A program made the position numbers and the translations under genes. A stretch of DNA of 64,000 bases, from assembly GCF_018873765.1 (NCBI RefSeq), contig NC_057916.1, positions 11,674,001-11,738,000 of the forward strand, in the 5' to 3' direction. Positions 25,401 through 33,725 of the stretch are shown in pieces (position 1 is the first letter of the stretch; each line of letters opens with the position of its first letter). Below the pieces are notes generated by a model. The model was given only the letters and a program-made list of their open reading frames with translations, had not been told where the DNA came from and did no database searches. The DNA comes from Telopea speciosissima (taxonomy: Eukaryota; Streptophyta; Magnoliopsida; Proteales; Proteaceae).

Positions 25401-26144
25401 TATATTGAAAAGAATATATAATTATACACAGGCCCTTGGCCTCATACAAATGACACAAAGAATACATAAAAAAGGGGTTATGTACATATATACCCCTGAT
25501 ACAGCTATTCTTAACAAATCTCTCCCAGAATGAAGACTCATTTTTGTTGAACAAATAGCTTTCTGTGAGGGGTTAGCATACTCAAAAATTGGCCAGACTT
25601 GAGAACCTACTCAAAAGAAATATTTGCCTGCATGTATGAACAGTGGATATCAGAACTTAGTAGATTTTATAAATATATAAAGGGTAGGGTTAGTGACACA
25701 AGCTTGTGTCGCTCACAACCATGCTGTACGGCTGGGATGCATTGCTCGTGCATCCATACAGGATGGGTCCCACTATCAGTTGCTCCCAGCTGTCTCTGAG
25801 GGACGGTCTCTTGTCTAGCATTTTCCATAGATAAATTACCTGCCCCTGTATTCAATAAGCTGACTCTTAGAGATTCACGACTACCTGGAATAATGCTACA
25901 TACAGTTGTTACTACTATCTATTCACCAAGCAGGTACTAATCCAGGTGATCCAGATCTTCAGGGTGACCTAATTGAACATGCAAGTCTTCTATTCTAATT
26001 CATTGTGAAAGAGTTGATGGAACTGCCCTTTGCTCGTCTTTTCAGGTCCGCTACCAAAGCAGGAAGAAACTGGCAGAGCAGCGACCTCGTGTTCGTGGAC
26101 AATTCGTGCGACAGCCAGTGTCCGAACAAACAGACCAGCCGTGA
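1457..26144 (+). CDS. PRR7: PRR7-type pseudo-response regulator (circadian clock), 5' end missing
   Basis: Nuclear transcriptional repressor of the plant clock; the PRR7/PRR37 class represses CCA1/LHY-type morning genes. Visible exons with consistent splice phase: 1457-1618, 1748-1881, 2268-2429, 18402-18585, 18707-19157, 19254-20055, 26046-26144 (stop TGA 26142-26144). They encode about 663 aa. The first two exons carry most of a receiver domain. The phospho-acceptor position is Glu in [10 protein letters not shown] rather than Asp, which defines a pseudo-receiver; the Lys of [10 protein letters not shown] is kept. An acidic/Ser stretch follows, then [13 protein letters not shown], a His/Gln/Pro-rich tract coded at 19640-19710, a Gly/Ser-rich linker, and a C-terminal CCT domain ([14 protein letters not shown], then [19 protein letters not shown]) cut by the last intron. 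The exon with the start codon and the DDS acidic pocket is not in 1-1456. PRR7 rather than PRR3/5/9 is chosen from the linker and His tract; confidence in the family is very high. Confidence 0.95.
3062..4250. repeat. Non-coding flank of decayed hAT element, rich in GGTTTCGACC-type words
   Basis: Many direct and inverted copies of GGTTTCGACC, GAAACCGA and GGTCGAAAC occur at 3067-3180 and again at 3895-4190. Similar words recur at 9300-9450, on the far side of the transposase remnant, so both may be subterminal regions of one hAT-type element. AAGGTA occurs at both putative outer ends (3062 and 9458), but the ends are not resolved. Confidence 0.4.
4250..7345 (-). pseudogene. Decayed hAT transposase (BED finger, DUF659, C-terminal dimerisation domain)
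   Basis: Read on the minus strand in domain order. At about 7330-7150 a BED-finger-like stretch contains [17 protein letters not shown] and a Lys-rich tail. At about 6430-6330 a DUF659-type core reads [20 protein letters not shown], then continues after a frame change with [17 protein letters not shown]. At about 5160-4920 the hAT C-terminal domain reads [19 protein letters not shown] and CSASGCERN, followed by a stop where hAT proteins have Trp. After it come [13 protein letters not shown] and an acidic EWV tail to about 4250. Multiple frameshifts and stops make it non-functional. It lies antisense to PRR7 inside its large intron. Confidence 0.8.
7366..8340 (-). mobile_element. 5'-truncated L1-type LINE fragment with RNase H domain
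   Basis: The minus strand from 8267 to 7755 encodes an LINE C-terminus: [13 protein letters not shown], then a ribonuclease H domain with the metal-ligand positions [14 protein letters not shown] and NSDSAS. It lies downstream of a lost reverse transcriptase. The 3' end toward 7366 carries the family tail CCCGAGTCCCAGATAAGTTC ending in an A-rich run (poly-T on +). The protein matches the copy at 54428-55287 closely (shared [24 protein letters not shown]), so the two are one family. The coding part is degenerate toward the 3' end. Confidence 0.8.
8603..8770 (-). mobile_element. Au-like SINE (tRNA-derived) with target-site duplication
   Basis: On the minus strand it begins GGGCGGGCCTTGGTGCA, has a box-B-like GGTTCGAGTCT, then the conserved Au-SINE body (GTACATTATGACCCTCTCC on this strand) and ends GCACTGGGTAGGCC with a short T run. 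A 9-bp direct repeat AAAGAAATA flanks it at 8594-8602 and 8771-8779. The polymerase III box is a SINE promoter; this is not a working tRNA gene. Confidence 0.88.
9464..10002. mobile_element. hAT-like MITE of the CATAGTTGTCA family carrying a LINE RT fragment
   Basis: The left end is CATAGTTGTCATGGC and the right end, read inversely, is CATAGTTCTAGGCGACGCC. A perfect 8-bp duplication CTAAGGTA lies at 9456-9463 and 10003-10010. Inside, the minus strand at 9933-9724 encodes a LINE reverse-transcriptase start with [21 protein letters not shown] followed by [12 protein letters not shown]. The same family occurs at 57871 and 60891 with different interiors. Confidence 0.75.
9724..9933 (-). pseudogene. 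LINE reverse-transcriptase N-terminal fragment inside a MITE
   Basis: About 69 codons matching the start of the LINE RT domain ([20 protein letters not shown] motif). No endonuclease or catalytic FADD block is adjacent. The fragment lies wholly inside the inverted ends of the 9464-10002 element, so it was either captured by that element or inserted into it as a truncated copy. Confidence 0.75.
12426..12452. repeat. (CT)n microsatellite
   Basis: About 13 uninterrupted CT units in the large PRR7 intron, followed about 15 bp later by TATATAA. The pair resembles a plant pyrimidine patch near a TATA box, but no downstream gene is visible. Confidence 0.9.
13715..16395 (-). mobile_element. RTE-clade LINE, degraded (endonuclease and reverse transcriptase)
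   Basis: Minus-strand fragments in proper order. AP endonuclease at 15931-15458 shows SWNIG, the catalytic Glu in IQETRG, and NTYAPQ. Reverse transcriptase runs from 15189 to 14104 in several frames: [35 protein letters not shown] and the catalytic FADDIVL. The 3' end (about 13790-13715) has the RTE-type tail CCGACCCCATTTAGTTGGGA and ends in TTGTTG-like repeats instead of poly-A. Breaks between frames and missing sequence around 15240-15450 show that it is dead. 16390-16160 is probably its 5' region. Confidence 0.85.
16541..16702. mobile_element. Hairpin (foldback) MITE
   Basis: Two arms of about 70 bp pair almost perfectly: 16543-16617 (ending GATGGAATCCAAGAG) and 16629-16700 (starting CTCTTGGATTCCATC), with an 11-bp loop. 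The arms share CTGAGCC.CACAGATGGAA and GAGAACCATTCTCGTA. It has no coding capacity. The target duplication was not determined. Confidence 0.8.
20391..21830 (-). pseudogene. Copia reverse transcriptase and RNase H
   Basis: The RT starts before 21752 ([16 protein letters not shown]), with [32 protein letters not shown] and the catalytic YVDDIVVTG. RNase H follows with [20 protein letters not shown] and LYCDNKAAI. The RT-RNase H frame stays open for 453 codons to TAA, which overlaps the polypurine tract. A frameshift near 21830 separates it from the integrase linker. These ligand residues are intact, so degeneration is limited to a few lesions upstream. Confidence 0.92.
22212..23417 (-). pseudogene. 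Copia integrase region
   Basis: In order: the pre-integrase zinc-binding segment ([19 protein letters not shown], then CEPCLFAKS), the integrase core with HTDVWGPSP and [30 protein letters not shown] containing the catalytic Glu, and the downstream FGCICYVH and [17 protein letters not shown] blocks. The frame shifts near 22215, where the sequence carries on in another phase to about 21823. Confidence 0.9.
23421..24767 (-). pseudogene. Copia GAG and start of protease
   Basis: The gag part includes [20 protein letters not shown] and the UBN2-type region. The zinc knuckle reads [14 protein letters not shown], so the first Cys of C-x2-C-x4-H-x4-C is Tyr. The protease centre reads [13 protein letters not shown] where active copia proteases have DSGA. 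The frame ends at TAG (23420-23418), and the following integrase frame continues in the same phase, so one in-frame stop interrupts the polyprotein. This is a retrotransposon gene, not a host gene. Confidence 0.88.
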
Positions 26145-26785
26145 TGCAGATATCAGAACCTACCCTTGTGCCTGGTAGTGCATGTGGAATTATGTCCGTG
26201 TGATAAGCACTTTCTACATATGTAAAGTGAAACTACTTAGAGTTTGGACTAGGACTTTTGAGCAAAGGGTTACGAGTTGATAGTATGTCAGTCCTTCAAG
26301 ACCAGACTATTGACGTGATAACAGTCAGACACCTTGAACTGTATTTAATGGTTATGGACTTTCATGACTGCCACTACACAGAAGATATCCACCCTTCAAA
26401 AGGGGAGTATTCATTCTGTAAGAACAGTATAAGTTGTCATTCCTTTTGTTGCTGCTGGTTGTGTTTGGACTTGTTTGTCGGCTGTTTCCTAAAGTGCTTT
26501 CTTTCCCCTATTCTGGTATCAGACGGAAATGGGCTCTAACTCTGTTTTCTTTTCTTTCCCTTTCAATTTTTGTTTACAGTTTGTTTTGAGACTTGCAAAA
26601 CAGAAATTGAACCAAGATCAGCATACGATGTTTTAGCCGCTGGGGGAGGAAATAAAAACTGATTTGCAAAGAAATTGGTGTACACCAGAGGATGCTGAAG
26701 ATGAGGTAACCCTGCAGTCCTTTGGATTGTCTGAAAACTTAGGCAAAAAGGTCTCTGAGCCAGCGGCATAGGCTATACAGGCACA

Positions 26786-26790
<5 letters not shown>
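26145..26790 (+). other. Probable PRR7 3' untranslated region
   Basis: Sequence directly after the PRR7 stop without coding features. An AATAAA polyadenylation-like word is at about 26650-26655. The transcript end is not determined. Confidence 0.4.

Positions 26791-26822
<32 letters not shown>
26789..26822. repeat. (CT)n microsatellite
   Basis: About 16 CT units after the probable PRR7 3' UTR. Confidence 0.9.
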
Positions 26823-26823
<1 letters not shown>

Positions 26824-27193
26824 CAACTTATGAATCCAATCCGCCGCTGATTGGTGTGCTTGCTCATCCCGTCAGCTCAGGGAACAAGCCCAAAATTATT
26901 GAACTGTGATTGGAATGTGTCATCAACAAGGGTAGCAAACCGTCACCTCTTTGGGAACAAACGGGCTTTACCCGGGAAACAGTAGAGAAAATCAAGACAG
27001 ATCAGTGTATTAGACATGAATAAACAAGAAACTGAGGCAAGAAGGCGTTGAGGGAAAAAATGAGAAAGAAACTGACCCCATATGATGCTCATGTTCTGAG
27101 AGAACAATTTTGAATTGTCCCCACCAGTGCCAGGGGAGATAAAAGGCTTTTTGTAAGGAGATCAAAAAGAGCAGCCTTTCGTTACGCTTGTTG

Positions 27194-27351
27194 CTTGTTT
27201 GACCATAGCATGAACCATTCTATCAAAGAATTGGGTATCTAGTGCTATCTTTAAGGTCTCTTGGGTGGGTTACTTGTTTGACCATAGCATGAAGCATTCT
27301 ATCCAAGAATTGGGTATCTAGTGCTACCTTGAAGGTCTATTGGGTGGGTTA
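27194..27351. repeat. 79-bp tandem duplication
   Basis: Two adjacent copies of a 79-bp unit beginning CTTGTTTGACCATAGCATGA, at 27194 and 27273, with a handful of mismatches. A short related pair (CACAGTACC.GTACCCTTTTATT-like) follows at about 27375 and 27528. Intergenic. Confidence 0.85.
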
Positions 27352-29531
27352 CTTGACCAAATCTTGGATCCACTTCACAGTACCAATACCCTTTTATTGG
27401 TCAGTTTAAGGCAAATTCAGTTTCCTATGTTTGGAGACGAGTGGTGGTGGCACAAGAATGGGCCAAAGCCAATTCAAGGATGACCAAAATTGTCTTTCAT
27501 GGGTAGGTTTGTGAATAGAAATAGGCTCACAGTACCAGTACCCTTTTATTCACCACTAGCTAACTTGGCCTTTTTTTATGGAAAGCAAAGAGTATACCAG
27601 TAGATTCATGAATTAATTCTTCATCATGGGTAAAGGAAGACTTTCCCCAATTTCAAAAGTCAAAGCCGGAGGAGAAAATTCTCTCCGTTCGAGTGGTATC
27701 AAAGTTTCTTCTCTTCATAATGTATTTTTGAGTTTTATTCCTTATCCGTTGTCACTATATTTAGTGAAGTAAAATGTTTTACTATTTGTCATTAATTTGG
27801 CAGTACATGGGCTCCACGTTCATCTCAATGTTCAAAATTAATTTTGTCCATAGTAAGAAAAGTTGTTCAAACTCTGATTCAAATTTTAGTAAAATTATCA
27901 AAATGCCATCAAACGGAGATGAATATAAAATACAAAATGACATCTTTTATAATTTTAACTACTTCCTCTGTTCATTTTAAACTTAAATTCTACCAATGAG
28001 ATGGTTGCCTGGTTCTTTATCACATGGACTCAACTATGTATTGCCAAGTGACAAATAGTGAAGTGTTATATTTCACTAGGCATTCTGATGAGGAAGAAAA
28101 CCCCTTTTCAAAAGGAGGGGGGAAGAGATCAAAGCATAATGCTGGACAAATATTTCTATTTTGATACACTAATTTTATTTCTTAATCTCCTTTAAACTAT
28201 GTTTGGTCCTCCTTAAATATAGAATTCCACCATTACAATGCTCAACTTTTCCAATGTTTTCCATTGGAAACTCTAGCCATCCAAATATGGCCTCAAGTCT
28301 CTTTCGTCTTCCATGCTAGTTGGCTCTAGTGTTTGTTTATTTACCTAGAAACTAAAGCAAGTAAAAGCTTTTTCAGTTTTGTTAAACTAACTAAAACTGT
28401 AAAGAATTGACCTTTATATGTTCTTCTCCTGTTGCAACTAGAGTACCCTTAATTTAGGCCTGGCTGCCATTTCATCACCAATAATTGAATTCCAATTCAA
28501 ACATTTAAAGATTTCTTTATCCACCATTGTGGATATTTTTGGGTGATAACTGGTTCTGAAGTTTTCAAATGCTTACAAGGAGGGATAAGGATTTTGGACA
28601 CATCCATAGTGTTTTGTGGTGTGTATTTCACTCTATCTACATAGTTTGTTGGTCAAATGGCTTTGGGAGTTTAGAGTCTTTGAATGCCAAACAAACTTAT
28701 TGTAATCATTGAGTGGTATTCAAATTTTCAAATATGCTATGGCAGATCAAGTGGACATAAATAAAAGAGAACTTATTTTTAAATGGCTTTGAAGCTAAAA
28801 GATGTTCATTATAAGGTTTTCTGTCTCCATTCTTTGTTTTATGTTCCTAATTATACATTGAAGCCATAAAACAAACCCAGAGATTGTTACCTTGAAGGAA
28901 CATTCACCATATTTTCATCATAAATCTCTTTAATATATCATTTTGTAAGAACATATATCATTAATCAGCTTGGTCGGAACCATGTCTGTAATTTACGATA
29001 TCGGTCGCCGGTGATACAGATATGTATGGCCATATCAGATGGTTTTGGGTTGATACTAGATCAAAAAAACTATTTTTCTACTACTACTACTATTATTATT
29101 ATTATTTTGTTATTTAATAATAATCAAAACATTCCATGAAGATAGGACCACACGTGTACGTTTGTTGTGATATATAATTTTTTTCACATGTCAGTTTAAT
29201 TTCAAAATTATATGCGGGCACCCCTCATTTGTAAAATTTCTCAGATATCCCCCTATTTTTAGTGTTTTTCTCATAATACCCCTCCTCCAAGGCATGAAGT
29301 TACACACTAGCTTTGGAGGGAATCCTCCCCCTTTAATATATGGCCCAACGTTCTCTGTAGGGGAGTGTAGCTTGTGCACGCACGGACGTCAATGAGAGCG
29401 TGCAAATTGGCACCATTGAGGAATGGGATTTCTGCCTTTCATGGAGGACAAGGCAGTTATTTCACCTCCTCTATATCTAAGCATGGGCGTCACACTCTCC
29501 CATAGAGAACTTTTCTCCTTGATATATTTAG
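27352..29531. other. Intergenic DNA, no gene seen
   Basis: AT-rich sequence with no recognisable coding or RNA gene. A CTA/TTA trinucleotide run lies at 29080-29105. 28975-29060 resembles part of a repeat (GATATCGGTCGCCGGTGATAC) that I cannot name. Confidence 0.5.
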
Positions 29532-29919
29532 TAGGGATGTAAACGGATCGGATTTGGATCGGATACGATCGGATGTGAGGATATTCCTGGCGTACGATAC
29601 CTCTAACGGATTCGGATGCGGATCGGATTCGATTTTCGACCATCCGTTTACATATCCGCCTTGTGTAACGACCTTCCTCCCTAGCGGATACAATTCTCTC
29701 TCAATCCATATCTCTTAGATCAGATTCTCTTTTCATCATATTAACTTGTTATCTTCAAAACCTAAAATCATTATTTACTTAATTTTTATTATTAAGTATT
29801 CGGATTTTTTGGGATTTTAATCGAGTATTCGGTTATTTTCCGGATATCTCTAACGAATACGGATGCCCTCGAATACGGATGCAATCGGATTCGATTTCGG
29901 TTATCCATTTACATCCCTA
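29532..29919. mobile_element. hAT MITE, TAGGGATGTAAA ends with perfect 8-bp duplication
   Basis: The left end TAGGGATGTAAACGGAT and the inverted right end TAGGGATGTAAATGGAT match at 16 of 17 positions. The target duplication ATATTTAG is perfect at 29524-29531 and 29920-29927. The interior is rich in CGGAT and ATCCG words (subterminal repeats). It has no coding capacity. The 8-bp duplication and the TIR sequence place it in the hAT superfamily. Confidence 0.9.
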
Positions 29920-30144
29920 ATATTTAGGCATATAGATAGACTACGCTATTGGTTCACATACTTTTAATCTTATCCAAAAGAAGAAAAAAAAACTTTTGAA
30001 TAGAAAGAGCAAAGAGGTGTGGGAGGGTTAAGTCATGCATTGCACACGTGCGGGAGTTAACGCAGCTACCAGTCCACCACGGCGTGGAAAATTAGTTCGT
30101 GACATATCATGGAAGCTTGAAAAGGACACACACAACACTACAAT

Positions 30145-30149
<5 letters not shown>

Positions 30150-30184
<35 letters not shown>
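30150..30184. repeat. (TC)n microsatellite
   Basis: About 17 TC units in the intergenic region upstream of WRKY44. Confidence 0.9.
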
Positions 30185-30188
<4 letters not shown>

Positions 30189-31822
30189 ATTATAGCTTCT
30201 CGTACGTGTTGTCATGTGACTCAGCTCCCAACAAACTTTCTTCAACTTCTTCTCACCTAACCCTTTGAGGAGTCTCTGAGCAAAATCTGAAGTTGAACCC
30301 CCACACACACCCTCACCCCAAAATCCAATGGTTCATTCCCAACGACTCCAATGACAACATCTCCTCTGTCCTTGTGTTGACCTGTTGCCCCTTAACAACT
30401 TTTCATTGTTTGTTCTTTTCTGCTTTCTGTCTTAGTCTTTCTTTTTTTTATTTCTTTCTTGTTTCATCCTTTCCTTCCTCATCTAGACTAGATTACATGG
30501 TATCCATTTGTTTATTAATGCAAAGGAATTCCCTTCTTTTTTTTTTTAATTTAATCCCTTCGCGTAATAACTTAACGGAAAAGGTTCTATGAGCCGTTGA
30601 GGTAGGACGAACTAGTACCATTGTATTTCTCTCTCTTCTCACATCAAATGACTTCGTTGCCGTCTTATGTATAATATCATTCTGTCACACTTCATTGGTA
30701 CATTCCCTTCTGCTACTTGCATAGAGAACCTTCTCTCATAACTTAATTACTCTCTCTCTCTTTCTCTCTCTTATTCATATTAAGAAAAGGTAGAGACCTC
30801 TCTCAATCTTTACCCGTTCCTCGGTCTTCCCATCATATAACGTTAACCCAATGAGTGCCACTTCTTGCGTGTTATAGAGCAATAGTCTTTCATCGATGTG
30901 TTTAGGTTGTTAGTGTCTTCATGTACTTAAAGATTTTTTTTTTGGGGGTGAATATGTACTTTAAGAAATTCTTTTCATCTAATGGATTATCATTTTAGGA
31001 TCAACCATTCAACATAGTATCAAAACTCATGATTCCTTGATTTTTTTTCTCTTACATTATTTCTTCACGTGTATATCAGCATCTCATTTCATCTACATGT
31101 GAGGAAATGTTAGGAGTTAGAGTTATGGACTGAGTTTCCCTCCACCCACGGTGAATTGGATTCCATTCACCGCAGGACGAGAGAGGGCGGGAAAGGGTAT
31201 TGGGAGGTTATTTTGGAACATACTAAAACCCTAAGAGGGGTTTGTGAACCCTAGGATGGTGGGTGAACTATCCTCTGGGTGGAGGAAAACTTTGTCTTAG
31301 AGTTATAGTCTTACATTGGTTTGTTCAAGTCCTTAATATCTTTATGGGAAGAAGAACTTTGTTGGGTCGAATAGCCCCTACACCAGCACAGGGGCCAATG
31401 GGGGAGGGCATAGGGACATCAACAAGGGAATTCTTCATTTTACAAGAGGCAAAATGATCATTTTAGAGGGCTATGTTTAGACGTAGGAACCACGCGACCA
31501 AGGAGCACTCTTTTTCCCTCTCTTTATATACTTGGAAGAGTTCTTTATAGCCTTGATATTTTAGATTGAAACTTCCAATACCACAAAAAATTAAAAAAAG
31601 AGAGAATCTAGACGAGGAAAATCTTCATTTGGTTGATGAACTGGGGTTGAAATGTTGAATATTCCACAATTAATGTTTAGGTTGTAATATACTACGAGGT
31701 GATGGCAGAGCTTTTGGTTGGGTCTCCCGATCCAGGCATAGCCCTAGATATTAGGGAAGATAGAGTTTACATGGACTTTGGTCAATTACCCAGTGTGCAT
31801 CGCCACCAATTAATTAATTATA
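30185..31822. other. Intergenic DNA, no gene seen
   Basis: Pyrimidine-rich stretches (30240-30480, 30740-30780) and AT-rich sequence. No coding or RNA gene is supported; open frames are short and without family features. Confidence 0.5.
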
Positions 31823-31978
31823 GGGAAAAAGATCTCTACTTGGTGTTATTTCCTACATCCTCTTACAGGGTACAGTGAAATGACGCCTCTGTCGCCCTGG
31901 GTAGATATCCATACATGTTCACCCATTTACCCAGACGCTTCTGTAGAGACCATGCGACCAAGTAGAGATCTCTTGCCC
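31823..31978. mobile_element. Mutator-type MITE with 9-bp duplication
   Basis: The left end GGGAAAAAGATCTCTACTTG and the inverted right end GGGCAAGAGATCTCTACTTG match at 18 of 20. The direct repeat TTAATTATA (9 bp) flanks it at 31814-31822 and 31979-31987. A 156-bp element with no coding. A 9-bp duplication is typical of Mutator-like elements. Confidence 0.85.
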
Positions 31979-32220
31979 TTAATTATATTATCTTCTGTCG
32001 TGTCGTGTTTTGTATTTCGTGTAACCGGTTGCGCTTCCGCCGCTACAGAGCAATTGTGTGTGACCAGTCACCGGTGTAAGGGCTACAATGGAATTTCAAA
32101 AATAGTAAATAATCAAAGTCAAACTTAGAGTACTATTACTTCTGAAAAGAAGACCGTTAGTTGCATGACTTTGCGTGTTTGAAACTCGGAGTTCGATAAT
32201 ATCTCATCTCAGTTGTGTGG

Positions 32221-32414
32221 AATTAGGATCCTCATCCTCTACTGTCGAGCTGCCCGGCAAGACCATGCTGTCGAGACACAGCAAGGTGGGAAATGACCGC
32301 CTTACCCCTGCCTAAGCACCTTGCCTGAGTGGGGGAAAGGAGGTCATTTCTCGCCTTGTTGTGTCTCGGCAACACTATCCTATCGGGCAGCTCGGCAGTA
32401 GAGGATCCAAATTG
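32221..32414. mobile_element. Hairpin MITE
   Basis: Arms of about 85 bp form an inverted repeat: left GGATCCTCATCCTCTACTGT with CGAGCTGCCCGGCA, right (inverted) GGATCCTCTACTGCCGAGCTGCCC. The arms also share CGAGACACA.CAAGG and GAAATGACC. No coding sequence. The target duplication is not clear (AATT-like). Confidence 0.8.
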
Positions 32415-32569
32415 TATGGCTCTTCAATTTTTTCTTATAATACTCCCCTTTTAACGCATTCCATCAGTGGAACTTTTGGCATATCTGTCAAGTACCTAAC
32501 ACATCCTTTTGTTGTTATCCAACTTTTCTTAGAAGTCTAAGCATTATAGGTGGGGGGGGGGGATCAGAA

Positions 32570-32727
32570 TCATCTCCAGGGAGCCCAGCGCCCAGAGTGC
32601 TGCCAGGGGGCATCCAGTGGTCGAGCTATGCCACACACATCTCGGTGCATGCCTAGGGATGTGTGCGGCACAACCCAATGGCTGGCAGCACCCTGGGAGT
32701 GCTGGGCTCCCTGGAAACGAGCTAAAT
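32570..32727. mobile_element. GC-rich hairpin MITE or foldback repeat
   Basis: Inverted repeat: left CCAGGGAGCCCAGCGCCCAG...GTGCTGCCAGG, right (inverted) CCAGGGAGCCCAGCACTCCC...GTGCTGCCAGC. The centre ATGCCACACACATC pairs with GATGTGTGCGGCA. No coding sequence. A run of nine or more G precedes it at about 32551. Confidence 0.7.
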
Positions 32728-33060
32728 TCGATTGGGGGAGGGTTAGGGTAAGGAGGTCATTACACAAGGGAGGAGGGAAAGAGAGATAGACACATTGTCC
32801 CTTTAAAGTAAAAGTTGACCATTGAATAGGAACCTTTTAGTTTACCTCTTTACAAAATTTCCACTTCATCAGATAAGGATACCTTATGGACATACTTATC
32901 CATAAAATTGCTCTTTTTTCTTTTAGAGGGTCTCTCAAAAACAGTCATAAATATTCACCCATTAATTAATGGCGTGTACGAAAATTTTCCCTTGGTTTTT
33001 TTTTTTTTAAGTAAATAGTTTGGGAGAGCCCAAAAAAAAGATTACAAAAAGTAAAAAAAG

Positions 33061-33218
33061 AGCCACCTTTTCAGAGGTTTCTCTCCTTCTCTCTCCACGG
33101 GCCACGAGTCTCCAACTCTCCATTCTCCAACCACTGCTCGTCTGCTGCTGAAGCTGACTTGCTTGCTCAAACATTGGTTGCAGGAAGCCTAGAGCTTGGA
33201 ATTCGGAAAAAGATCGAG
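33061..33218 (+). promoter_or_regulatory. Possible WRKY44 5' untranslated exon
   Basis: Pyrimidine-rich leader-like sequence ending at a good donor (AAGATCGAG|GTAGGG at 33218/33219). A matching acceptor tttggcag| lies at 37341-37348, 235 bp before the WRKY44 start codon. If joined, WRKY44 would have a 4.1-kb intron in its 5' leader. This is inference; no transcript evidence is available. Confidence 0.3.
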
Positions 33219-33693
33219 GTAGGGATCACTGTTTACTTACTAGTGAGTCTCTGTCTCTCTGTTTATTTGCTCTGTGTATTAACGTGCCCTTCAACCCATT
33301 CGTAATATCATCACCTTTCCTCAAATTCTGGTCCAAAACTCATCTCTGTACTGCTTCTTCTCTCTCTCGCATAAAGGTTTATGACTTTAAAGGGCCCTTT
33401 ATTGATATCATTAGATACCGAAAACTACACATATCTTCATCCTTCCGAGGTTCAATATTTCTCTATCTATCAGTCTGTCTTGTGAAAAAAAAAGGATAAA
33501 AGGAAAGTGATGGCTTCATCTTATTAGAATCATCTAATAGCTTCTTCCCTCTGCAGTGTACATTTCCTCACTTTCCCATTCTTTCAATAATTCTTCTCTT
33601 CGTTTTTCGAAACTTAGAAGGCTCAGAAGTTGGAAAATGAGGTAACAGATAACTCTTCATAGAAATCACACACTCTTCCCACTTACTGGTTAG

Positions 33694-33697
<4 letters not shown>

Positions 33698-33724
<27 letters not shown>

Positions 33725-33725
33725 A
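33698..33725. repeat. (CT)n microsatellite
   Basis: About 13 CT units in the region upstream of WRKY44, inside the proposed leader intron. Confidence 0.9.

Larger units (their letters stand above)
20166..25516 (-). mobile_element. Ty1/copia LTR retrotransposon, full length but disabled
   Basis: Two 218-bp LTRs, 20166-20383 (3' LTR) and 25299-25516 (5' LTR), begin TGTTAAG and end CTAACA on the minus strand and differ at about three bases. The primer-binding site TGGTATCAGAGC (initiator Met tRNA type) is at 25298-25287, directly after the 5' LTR. The polypurine tract TAAGGGGGAG is at 20393-20384. The 5-bp flanks (CAGCT and AATCT) are only partly alike. The domain order GAG-PR-INT-RT-RNaseH is the copia order. 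It sits in the last PRR7 intron, antisense to the gene. Confidence 0.95.
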
